Of a stretch of 64,000 nt of DNA, positions 57,111 to 64,000 are shown one piece after another. A program made the position numbers and the translations under genes. Position 1 is the first letter of the stretch. Each line of letters opens with the position of its first letter. Source of the DNA: Mycobacterium mantenii. Its GTDB lineage: Bacteria > Actinomycetota > Actinomycetes > Mycobacteriales > Mycobacteriaceae. Location of the stretch: assembly GCF_010731775.1 (NCBI RefSeq), contig NZ_AP022590.1:2480001-2544000 (forward strand). The letters are read 5' to 3'. Below the pieces are notes generated by a model, which did no database searches, had not been told where the DNA came from, and worked only from the letters and a program-made list of their open reading frames with translations.

Positions 57111-57950
57111 CTAGGCGAGCCGAGTCACCTCCACGATCACGTCGAGGTCGGTGGCGCCCTCCCCGGAGTAGATGCCCTTCAACGGGGAGACGTCGGCGTA
57201 GTCGCGGCCGGCGCCCACGCCGACGTACTGCTCGGTGATCTCGGTGCCGTTGGTGGGGTCATAGCTCCACCAGGCACCCGTCCACGCCTCGATCCAGGCA
57301 TGGCTTCGCCCGTCCACAGTGTCCCCGACGACCGCGTCGCGTTTGGGATGCAGGTACCCCGAGACGTAATGCGCGGGAATTCCCATGCTGCGCAACAACA
57401 TCAGCGACAAATGTACGAAGTCCTGGCAGACGCCCTTGCCCGCCTTGAGCGCGTCGAGCCCGGACGAGTGCACGCTGGTGGTGCCCGGCAGGTATTCCAG
57501 TTCGTCGCGCACCCAGTTCGCGGCGGCGACAACGGCTTCGGCCGGTTCATGGGTCTTGCCGATCTTTTTACCCACCGACGTCACCCGCTTGCTGGCCGGG
57601 GTGTGCTCGGTGGGGCGCAGCAGGTCGTCGTAGCGATCGATCACCGCCACCGATTGCAGGTCGCTCCAGCCCACTTCCGCCGAGAGTGGCTCGGCCCGTT
57701 CGGTTTCCACGACCGAGGACGACATCACCGTGAGATCGGTGTGGGGCGCGTGCAGGTCGAACGCCGTGACCGCGGTACCCCAGTAGTCGATGTAGCGGTA
57801 GGACCGGGTCGCCGGGATGGTTTCGACGCGGTTGAGGATGACGTTCTGCCGGGTGTTCGACCGCGGGGTCAGCCGGGCTTCGTTGTAGGAGGCGGTCACC
57901 GGCGATTGGTAGGCGTATCCCGTGGTGTGCACCACCCGCAGCCGCCACAT
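57111..57950 (-). CDS. transglutaminase-like protein (Rv2409c ortholog)
   Basis: 279 residues, as in Rv2409c. The start ATG overlaps the alpha-E gene stop by four bases. It begins with the bacterial transglutaminase N-terminal domain (RLRVVHTTGYAYQSPVTASY). The catalytic Cys is in KAGKGVCQDFVHLSLMLLRS, the His in DGRSHAWIEAW and the Asp in WWSYDPTNGTE. Related proteins act as peptidases. It is the last of a three-gene operon with an alpha-E protein and an ATP-grasp protein. Confidence 0.92.
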   Translation of the reverse strand: MWRLRVVHTTGYAYQSPVTASYNEARLTPRSNTRQNVILNRVETIPATRSYRYIDYWGTAVTAFDLHAPHTDLTVMSSSVVETERAEPLSAEVGWSDLQSVAVIDRYDDLLRPTEHTPASKRVTSVGKKIGKTHEPAEAVVAAANWVRDELEYLPGTTSVHSSGLDALKAGKGVCQDFVHLSLMLLRSMGIPAHYVSGYLHPKRDAVVGDTVDGRSHAWIEAWTGAWWSYDPTNGTEITEQYVGVGAGRDYADVSPLKGIYSGEGATDLDVIVEVTRLA

Positions 57951-58927
57951 CAGCCGTCCCCTTTCCTGCTGACCAGTCGGGCGCGCTGGCCGGCGTCCGA
58001 CCACGCCACCCAGGGCGTCACGTGGAAGTACTGCAGCGCCAAGGCATCTCCGACATCGCGACAGGTTCGCTGCAGCGCCGCCAGGCGGCTCTCCAATGAT
58101 TCCAGCAGCACGCCGGGCTGGACGAACTCCAATTCGCTGCGGGCCTGACCGAGCAACCGCTGCGCCTCGGCGGTGGCCCCGATCCGGCTCTGCCGGTTGT
58201 GCACCAGTTCGTCGAGGTTGTGTTCGGCCAGTCGCAGCGAATAGAACACCGAACGCGGAAACAGCCGGTCCAGCAACATGAATTCGACCACCCGACCGGC
58301 GTCCAGCACTCCGCGGTAGGTGCGCAGGTAGGTGTCGTGCGCACCCGCCGAACGCAACAGCGTCACCCACGCCGGGGACGAGGCGCTGTCGCCGACCCGC
58401 GACAGCAGCAGCCGCACCGTCATGTCGACCCGTTCGATCGCGCGGCCCAGCACCATGAAGCGGTAACCGTCGTCGCGCGAGAGCGTCGAGTCGGCCAAGC
58501 CGGCGAACATTGCCGCGCGCCGTTCGATGAACGACAAGAAGTCGTGTGGCCCAAGACGTTTCGCGGCGCGCTCGCGCTCGGGCAGGGCGTGGTAGGTGGT
58601 GTTGAGGCACTCCCATATCTCACTGGAGGTCACCTCGCGGGCCGACTTCGCGTTCTCCCGCGCCGAGGTGATGGCGTCGACGATCGAGCAGCCACCCTGG
58701 GTGTTGGTGCTGTAGGCCACCAGGTCGGTCAACGACCACACGTCCAGGTCATGATCCGGCGGGTCGATACCGAGCACCCGCAGCAGCAGGCGCGAAGCCA
58801 GGTCCGGATCGACGCTGGAGTCCTCGAGCAACTGGTGCAGCGCCACATCCAGGATGCGTGCGGTGTCGTCGGCGCGTTCGACATAGCGGCCGATCCAGTA
58901 GAGCGCCTCGGCGTTACGTGCCAGCAT
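57950..58927 (-). CDS. alpha-E domain protein (Rv2410c ortholog)
   Basis: 325 residues. It starts MLARNAEALYWIGRYVERAD, the typical opening of the alpha-E (DUF403) family, and is helical throughout with many conserved Arg/Glu (FIERRAAMFAGLADSTLSRD, RYMVLGRAIERVDMTVRLLL-like wording in residues about 150-175). No enzymatic activity is established. It always accompanies the neighbouring ATP-grasp and transglutaminase-like genes, which points to a shared complex. Its start overlaps the upstream gene by 14 bases. Confidence 0.92.
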   Translation of the reverse strand: MLARNAEALYWIGRYVERADDTARILDVALHQLLEDSSVDPDLASRLLLRVLGIDPPDHDLDVWSLTDLVAYSTNTQGGCSIVDAITSARENAKSAREVTSSEIWECLNTTYHALPERERAAKRLGPHDFLSFIERRAAMFAGLADSTLSRDDGYRFMVLGRAIERVDMTVRLLLSRVGDSASSPAWVTLLRSAGAHDTYLRTYRGVLDAGRVVEFMLLDRLFPRSVFYSLRLAEHNLDELVHNRQSRIGATAEAQRLLGQARSELEFVQPGVLLESLESRLAALQRTCRDVGDALALQYFHVTPWVAWSDAGQRARLVSRKGDG

Positions 58928-60626
58928 CGTGCACCGCCCTTTGCTGTTGCTGTTGCTGTTGCTGTCGCTGTCGCTGTCGCTGCTCGTGCCGGGGCGGTTC
59001 GGTGGGTTGCGCCTGCTGGGACGTCAGCGACGTGAGCCGCGGCGCGTCGTCCGCCGGGTCCGGCATCGAGGTGGGCAACGAACGCACCACCTCCGCCGCC
59101 TCGAGCTCGTGGTCGCCCGCAGACGCCCGCGACGCCAGCACCCAGGTGTCCTTAGAGCCACCACCCTGGCTGGAGTTGACCACCCGCGACCCCTCGACCA
59201 GGGCCACCCGGGTCAGCCCGCCGGGCAGCACCCACACGTCGTTGCCGTCGTTGACCGCGAAGGGCCGCAGATCCACGTAGCGGGGTGCCAGGGTGTTGCC
59301 GATCTGGGTCGGCACCGTCGAAAGCTCCATCATCGGCTGTGCGATCCAGCTCCGCGGATCGTCGCGCACCTTCTTGGCGGCCGCGGCCAACTCCTTCTCG
59401 GAGGCATCCGGTCCGAACACGATCCCGTAACCCCCGGACCCCTCGACCGGCTTGAGGACCAACTCGCCGATGCGGTCCAGCACTTCTTCGCGTTCGTCGT
59501 CGAGCCAGCAGCGCAGCGTGTCCACGTTGGACAGCAGCGGCTTCTCGCCCAGGTAGTACTCGATCATCGTGGGCACGTAGGTGTAGACGAGTTTGTCGTC
59601 GCCGACGCCGTTGCCGATCGCGCTGGAGATGGACACGTTGCCCGCGCGGGCCGCATTGACCAGGCCGGCCACCCCAAGCACCGAGTCGGCGCGGAACTGC
59701 AGCGGATCCAGGAAGGCGTCATCGATGCGCCGGTAGATGACGTCGACCTGGCGCTCGCCCTCGGTGGTGCGCATGTACACCTGGTTGTCGCGGCAGAACA
59801 GGTCGCGCCCTTCGACCAGCTCGACCCCCATCTGGCGGGCCAGCAGCGAATGTTCGAAATATGCCGAGTTGTAGACGCCCGGGGTCAGTACCACCACCGT
59901 CGGGTCGGCCTCGTTGGTGGCCGCGGAGTTGCGCAACGCCCGCAGCAGGTGCGAGGCGTAGTCGTCGACCGCGCGCACCCGGTGGGTGGCGAACAGGTTG
60001 GGGAAGACGCGCGCCATGGTGCGCCGGTTCTCCATGACGTAGGACACACCCGACGGCGAGCGCAGGTTGTCCTCGAGAACCCGCCACGTGCCCTTGTCAT
60101 CGCGGATCAAATCGATGCCGGCGACGTGGATCCGCACGCCGTTGGGCGGGGCGATGCCCATCGCCTGACGGTGGAAATGCTCACAAGAGGTGATCAGGCG
60201 GCGTGGGATGACCCCGTCGTTGAGAATCTCCTGGTCACCGTAGATGTCATCGAGATACATCTCGAGCGCCTTGACCCGTTGCACGATGCCGCTCTCCAAC
60301 CGGTTCCACTCGGCGGCCGAGATCACCCGCGGCACCAGGTCCAGCGGGAAGGGCCGCTCCTGGCCCGACAAGGAGAAGGTGATCCCCTGGTCGAGGAAGG
60401 CGCGGGATAGCGCTTCGGCGCGAGCTTTCAGCTCAGAGGCGTCCGATGGCGCAAGCTCGGCGTAAATGCCCTTGTAGGGGCCGCGGACAGCGCCTTGGGC
60501 ATCGAACATCTCGTCGAACGCCATCTCGTAGGCGTCCGACGACACGTTGTATCCGTCGAAGATGCGCTCAGAACGCACAGCGCGAAAACCCCGCTTGGTG
60601 TCGTCAAGCTGGTTGCTAAGACTCAC
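58914..60626 (-). CDS. circularly permuted ATP-grasp protein (Rv2411c ortholog)
   Basis: 570 residues from a GTG at 60626. Family features are FDGYNVSSDAYEMAFDEMFD at the start, GVRIHVAGIDLIRDDKGTWR, LEDNLRSPSGVSYVMENRRT and VLKPVEGSGGYGIVFGPDAS (ATP-binding). It is predicted to form amide bonds with ATP, but its product is unknown. The C-terminus is unusual: after SQQAQPTEPPRHEQ come Gln/Arg runs encoded by a hexanucleotide repeat. This makes it longer than the 551-residue M. tuberculosis protein and extends it into the next gene's start. Confidence 0.9.
   Translation of the reverse strand: MSLSNQLDDTKRGFRAVRSERIFDGYNVSSDAYEMAFDEMFDAQGAVRGPYKGIYAELAPSDASELKARAEALSRAFLDQGITFSLSGQERPFPLDLVPRVISAAEWNRLESGIVQRVKALEMYLDDIYGDQEILNDGVIPRRLITSCEHFHRQAMGIAPPNGVRIHVAGIDLIRDDKGTWRVLEDNLRSPSGVSYVMENRRTMARVFPNLFATHRVRAVDDYASHLLRALRNSAATNEADPTVVVLTPGVYNSAYFEHSLLARQMGVELVEGRDLFCRDNQVYMRTTEGERQVDVIYRRIDDAFLDPLQFRADSVLGVAGLVNAARAGNVSISSAIGNGVGDDKLVYTYVPTMIEYYLGEKPLLSNVDTLRCWLDDEREEVLDRIGELVLKPVEGSGGYGIVFGPDASEKELAAAAKKVRDDPRSWIAQPMMELSTVPTQIGNTLAPRYVDLRPFAVNDGNDVWVLPGGLTRVALVEGSRVVNSSQGGGSKDTWVLASRASAGDHELEAAEVVRSLPTSMPDPADDAPRLTSLTSQQAQPTEPPRHEQRQRQRQQQQQQQQRAVHDAGT
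58941..58982. repeat. hexanucleotide repeat (TTGCTG)4(TCGCTG)3
   Basis: Seven hexamer units, four TTGCTG and three TCGCTG, on the plus strand. On the coding strand they give alternating QR and QQ residues at the C-terminus of the ATP-grasp protein. Because the unit is six bases, unit gain or loss keeps the frame. The repeat ends just before the alpha-E start, so it may alter the overlap and the ribosome binding of that gene. Confidence 0.92.
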
Positions 60627-60771
60627 TGTTCAGATGCTGCCTCAAGTCGACGTTCTGGCAGCCCAGGTGTTCCCATTTTGGGAGAAAACGTAACTCACTG
60701 ATAACCTGGGCAGTCGCTGTGGTGATCAACCGGCGCCCAACAAAACGTCTCATCGAAGAAGGAACTCCAGC

Positions 60772-61032
60772 GTGGCCAACATCAAGTCGCAGCAGAAGCG
60801 CAACAAGACCAACGAGCGCGCTCGCCTGCGCAACAAGTCGGTGAAGTCGTCGCTGCGTACCGCCGTCCGCGCGTTCCGCGAGGCCGCCCACGCCGGCGAT
60901 AAGGAGAAGGCCGCCGAGTTGCTGGTGTCGACCAACCGCAAGCTGGACAAGGCGGCCAGCAAGGGCGTGATCCACAAGAACCAGGCGGCGAACAAGAAGT
61001 CGGCGCTGGCGCAGGTCCTCAACAAGATCTGA
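60772..61032 (+). CDS. rpsT: 30S ribosomal protein S20
   Basis: 86 residues from a GTG with GAAGGA upstream. It begins with [20 protein letters not shown] and is highly basic and helical as S20 should be, ending [13 protein letters not shown]. It binds 16S rRNA. Ortholog of Rv2412. Divergent from the ATP-grasp gene, convergent with holA. Confidence 0.98.
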   Translation: MANIKSQQKRNKTNERARLRNKSVKSSLRTAVRAFREAAHAGDKEKAAELLVSTNRKLDKAASKGVIHKNQAANKKSALAQVLNKI

Positions 61033-61059
61033 GGCCTGATCGGCCGACACAGCGCCGCT

Positions 61060-62022
61060 CTAGCGCTCGGCCGCTAGCTCGGCAACCTGTCTGACCGCGG
61101 ATTCCAGGGCGTAGTCGGCGTCCACCACCGCTCCTTTGACGTTCGCGTTGAGCGCGGCCACCACCCTCATCGCCGACGCCACCGAGTCACGCGACCAACG
61201 CCGGGCCTGCTTCTGGGCCTTTTGCACCCGCCAGGGCGGCATCCCGAGCTGTGACGCCAGCCGGTAGGGATCGCCCGACAGCGGCCCGACCCGGCCGATC
61301 GTGTGGATCGCTTCGGCCAGCGCATCCGCCAGCACCACCAGCGGCTCCCCCCGCATCATCGCCCACCGCAACGCCTCGGCGGCTCCTTCGATATCCCCGG
61401 CCACCGCCTTGTCCGCGATGTCGAAGCCCTTAACCTCGGCCCTGCCGCTGTGATAGCGGCGCACCGCGGCGGCGTCGACCACCCCGCCGGTGTCGGCGAC
61501 CAACTGGGAGCAGGCGGAAGCCAACTCCCGCAGATCGGAACCGACCGAGTCCAGCATGGCGGTCACCGTCTCCTCGTCGGCCTTGACCCGCAGGCCGCGA
61601 AACTCCTTGCGGACGAAATCGACGCGCTCGCCGAGCTTGCTGATCCGAGCGCACGGATGTACGACGGCGCCGAGGGACTGCAACTCGGTGGCCAGCGCTT
61701 TGGCCCGGCCACCGCCCGAGTGCACCACCACCAGCACCACACCCGTCGGCATGTCGCTCGCGGCCGAAACAATCACCGCGGCAGCGTCTTTGCCCGCTTC
61801 GCCGGCGGCCTCCAGCACGACGATGCGCTCGTCGGCGAACAGTGACGGACTCAGCAGCTCGGCGAGCTCATAGGTACTGACGTCGCCCGCCCGCATCCGG
61901 TTGACCGGAACGTCGTCGGTGCCGGCCCGTTTCCGCGCCGACCGCAGCACGTCGGCCACGGCCCGCTCGACCAACAGTTCCTCGTCTCCCAGGACCAGGT
62001 GCAACGGCGAAAGCTCGCTCAC
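61060..62022 (-). CDS. holA: DNA polymerase III delta subunit
   Basis: 320 residues from a GTG. The N-terminal P-loop-like domain begins [20 protein letters not shown], and the middle has RERV-like segments ([20 protein letters not shown]) and the C-terminal collar domain. It lacks a working Walker A, as delta does. It opens the sliding clamp within the clamp loader. Ortholog of Rv2413c. Confidence 0.93.
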   Translation of the reverse strand: MSELSPLHLVLGDEELLVERAVADVLRSARKRAGTDDVPVNRMRAGDVSTYELAELLSPSLFADERIVVLEAAGEAGKDAAAVIVSAASDMPTGVVLVVVHSGGGRAKALATELQSLGAVVHPCARISKLGERVDFVRKEFRGLRVKADEETVTAMLDSVGSDLRELASACSQLVADTGGVVDAAAVRRYHSGRAEVKGFDIADKAVAGDIEGAAEALRWAMMRGEPLVVLADALAEAIHTIGRVGPLSGDPYRLASQLGMPPWRVQKAQKQARRWSRDSVASAMRVVAALNANVKGAVVDADYALESAVRQVAELAAER

Positions 62023-62085
62023 CCCACGATGGTGTCACGACCCACCGACCACGCCGCCCGGGGATCCAACAGCCCGAGGCCCGTC

Positions 62086-63627
62086 CTACCCCAGCCCGGA
62101 CAGCGCCCAGGCCACCCCGGCCAGCGCAGCCACCCCCGCCCCGACGCGGAAGGGTCGCCACCGCCACAGCACCGCCGCCAGCACCGTGACACCGCCGACG
62201 ATCACCATGCCGGGCATACCGTCCGGGACCGGCACGGTGGCGCCAGGCATGGTGGCCGCCCAGTGGGCGATGCCGTCCACCCACCACAACTCCGGGCCGG
62301 TGAACCGGATCAGCAGTCGTGCGGCCGCGGGCCATATCGCGCAGAGCGCGGCCGCCGCGGTGCCCAGCACCGTGATCGGCGCGATGACGGCGGCCACGAC
62401 GAGATTCGCGAGAGCGGCGACCACGCTGAATCGGCCGGAGATCGCCGCAACCAGAGGCGCGGTCACCACCTGCGCGGCCCAGGCGACGGCCAGCGCGTCG
62501 GCCAGCGGCTTGGGCCACCCCTTGCCCACCAGGCGCCGCGACCAGACCGGCGCGATGACGATCAGCGCGGCGGTGGCCACCACCGACAGCGCAAACCCCA
62601 CGTCGACGGCCAGCGCGGGGGCGACGGCCAGCAACACCAGCACGGTGGCGGCGAGCGCCGGAATGACTTGCCGCCGGCGCGAAAACAGCATTCCCGCCAG
62701 CGCGACGGCGCCCATCACCGCCGCCCGCAAGACGCTTGCCGTCGGCTGCACGACGATGACGAAGGCCACCAGCGCCAGTGCGGCGAGCACGACGGCTGCC
62801 CGGGGACCGATCAATCGGGCCGAGAACAGCACGGCGGCACAGACGATCGTGACGTTGGCACCCGATACGGCCATCAGGTGTGTCATGCCGGCCGCACGAA
62901 AGTCGCGGCTCGTTTCGCTCGGCACCGCCGAGGTATCACCGAGCACCAGCGCGGGCAGCAGCGCTGCCTGCTCGCCGGGCAGCGCGTCACGGACGGCGGC
63001 CGCGAATCGGCTGCGCACGCCGTGAGCGGCCCGTTGCACGGCGCCCGCGGTGCCGGTGGTCGGCGGGCCCGACGCGTTGAGCACCGCGACGGTCAGGTCG
63101 CGACGGGTCGGACGGGTGATCCGCGCGGTGAATTGCACCGGCTGCCCCACCAGCACGACACCGAAGTCGGAGGCGCGCGCGAAAACGACGACCGGGCCCG
63201 ATATTTGCGCCGCGCGCAGGCGCTGCAGGGTGGCCCGAAACATCAACCGGCCGCTGCCCAACGACACCGGGCTCTCGCTGGGGGTGACCGTGACCGGAGC
63301 GCTTGATCCGAAGGCGGCGGTGATCGGGTGGCGACCGACCGCATCGGTGCGCAGCGCAACGGCGAAGCCGTATCCCGCCCCGACCACACCGATCGCTGCG
63401 ATGCCGGCGCTGAACGCAAGTAGCCGCGCATCCCGGTCGGGCCGGTGTACCGCGCGCCACGCCAGTGCACCGGACGCGGCGATGAGCGCGACGCAACACC
63501 AGGCGAGGACCCGGCCGGACGACCACCAGATCCCCCCGGCCGTCACCGACCAACACGTCAATGCGGCCGGCACCAGCCGCACATCGACGCGACCCGAAGG
63601 CGAACCGCCCGGCCCGGGATGAACCAC
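62086..63627 (-). CDS. comEC: ComEC/Rec2-family membrane protein
   Basis: 513 residues from a GTG at 63627, five bases after the comEA stop; the extension to 63738 lies within comEA. Many hydrophobic segments are present. The competence domain signature is AAGMTHLMAVSGANVTIVCA, after a small soluble OB-like segment (GPVVVFARASDFGVVLVGQP). The C-terminal MBL domain found in many ComEC proteins is absent, as in other mycobacteria. It would form the DNA uptake channel, though competence is not established in this genus. Ortholog of Rv2414c. Confidence 0.88.
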   Translation of the reverse strand: MVHPGPGGSPSGRVDVRLVPAALTCWSVTAGGIWWSSGRVLAWCCVALIAASGALAWRAVHRPDRDARLLAFSAGIAAIGVVGAGYGFAVALRTDAVGRHPITAAFGSSAPVTVTPSESPVSLGSGRLMFRATLQRLRAAQISGPVVVFARASDFGVVLVGQPVQFTARITRPTRRDLTVAVLNASGPPTTGTAGAVQRAAHGVRSRFAAAVRDALPGEQAALLPALVLGDTSAVPSETSRDFRAAGMTHLMAVSGANVTIVCAAVLFSARLIGPRAAVVLAALALVAFVIVVQPTASVLRAAVMGAVALAGMLFSRRRQVIPALAATVLVLLAVAPALAVDVGFALSVVATAALIVIAPVWSRRLVGKGWPKPLADALAVAWAAQVVTAPLVAAISGRFSVVAALANLVVAAVIAPITVLGTAAAALCAIWPAAARLLIRFTGPELWWVDGIAHWAATMPGATVPVPDGMPGMVIVGGVTVLAAVLWRWRPFRVGAGVAALAGVAWALSGLG

Positions 63628-63632
63628 CGGGG

Positions 63633-64000
63633 TCAGACACGGACCAGGGCGCGCAGCTTCTCCAACCGCGCCGGCCCGATGCCCTCGACATCGGCGAGCT
63701 GGTCGACGCTGGTGAATCTGCCGTTGGCCTGCCGCCACGCCACGATCGCGGCGGCGGTCACCGGCCCCACGCCGGGCAGGGCATCGAGTTCCTGAACGGT
63801 CGCGGTGTTCAGGTCGACCGCCTGGCCGGGCTTCGGCTTGACCGACCCCGACCCGGGTGGCGGCGCCTTCGACGTCGGTGTCGTCGCGGTGGCCACCGAG
63901 CTGCCCAGCGCCGCCGGCTGTCCAGGAACGGGAGCGAGCCCGACCACGATCTGTTCTCCGTCATCGAGCGGACGGGCCATGTTCAGTCCGATGGTGTCCG
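63633..64000 (-). CDS. comEA: ComEA-like helix-hairpin-helix DNA-binding protein (partial)
   Basis: The frame is open past the ATG at 63980 to the window edge (DTIGLNMARPLDDGEQIVVG), so the gene is cut at its 5' end. What remains is the end of an SLBB-type domain, a Pro/Ser/Thr-rich linker and two helix-hairpin-helix motifs: VDLNTATVQELDALPGVGPV and LADVEGIGPARLEKLRALV. It would bind DNA outside the membrane and hand it to ComEC. Ortholog of Rv2415c. Confidence 0.92.
   Translation of the reverse strand, partial: DTIGLNMARPLDDGEQIVVGLAPVPGQPAALGSSVATATTPTSKAPPPGSGSVKPKPGQAVDLNTATVQELDALPGVGPVTAAAIVAWRQANGRFTSVDQLADVEGIGPARLEKLRALVRV

Noticed and set aside
58941..58982. Trinucleotide-like repeat as an intergenic regulatory array
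   Set aside because: It lies within the coding sequence of the ATP-grasp gene in frame, so it is primarily a coding repeat.
61033..61059. Rho-independent terminator between rpsT and holA
   Set aside because: Only short 4-5 bp stems can be drawn and there is no T-run, so I do not call it.

Overview
The window is from a high-GC mycobacterium, most likely a slow-growing non-tuberculous species. The right half (about 35.7-64 kb) follows the M. tuberculosis Rv2386c-Rv2415c gene order: mbtI, an SbtA-like permease, hemW, sirA-cysH, cysA-cysW-cysT-subI, trehalase, lppR-type lipoproteins, lepA, a PemK-like gene, a CBS gene, rnz, the transglutaminase/alpha-E/ATP-grasp trio, rpsT, holA, comEC and comEA. 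rpfD, the che1/ggtB stretch and the PE/PE_PGRS genes of that region are not present here. Species identity is inferred from gene order and protein resemblance only.

Region 1 (1-27.7 kb) looks like an accessory catabolic island. A very tight eleven-gene minus-strand operon (14.08 down to 3.07 kb) encodes two alpha/beta hydrolases, an LLM flavin-type oxidoreductase, a P450, an SDR, an MBL hydrolase, an aryl/acyl ligase, a VOC protein, a small unknown protein, a CoA-transferase and an acyl-CoA dehydrogenase. Facing it are a decayed DapA/hydratase-aldolase-type gene and a 3Fe-4S ferredoxin. Then come a quinone oxidoreductase, a TetR regulator, a two-subunit Rieske ring-hydroxylating dioxygenase with a BphB-like dihydrodiol dehydrogenase, three aldehyde dehydrogenases, a Rieske protein that has lost all three non-heme iron ligands, a stand-alone ribBA and a second TetR gene. 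A 32-bp AT-rich element occurs three times (14.10, 19.56 and 25.50 kb), each time just upstream of a catabolic or ribBA gene, and is the best candidate for a common operator. The set suggests oxidation of an aromatic, perhaps polycyclic, compound followed by CoA-dependent side-chain degradation; the substrate is unknown.

Region 2 (27.7-35.5 kb) starts with a frameshifted IS3-type remnant. It continues with a plus-strand operon of esterase, SDR, diiron ferritin-like protein, Baeyer-Villiger-type monooxygenase and MerR regulator, a layout that recalls the mymA type of cluster. On the opposite strand lie a DesA-family acyl-ACP desaturase, a four-unit 22-bp tandem repeat and a previously easy-to-miss 38-residue exported cysteine-containing peptide.

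Region 3 (35.7-64 kb) is the conserved chromosomal backbone. It holds iron-regulated salicylate synthase (IdeR box), assimilatory sulfate reduction with a polycysteine leader peptide in front of sirA-cysH, the sulfate ABC transporter, two tiny membrane proteins, a lineage-specific triplication of PknH-sensor-like lipoproteins (one copy frameshifted), translation factors and the natural-competence-type comEC/comEA pair that runs off the right edge.
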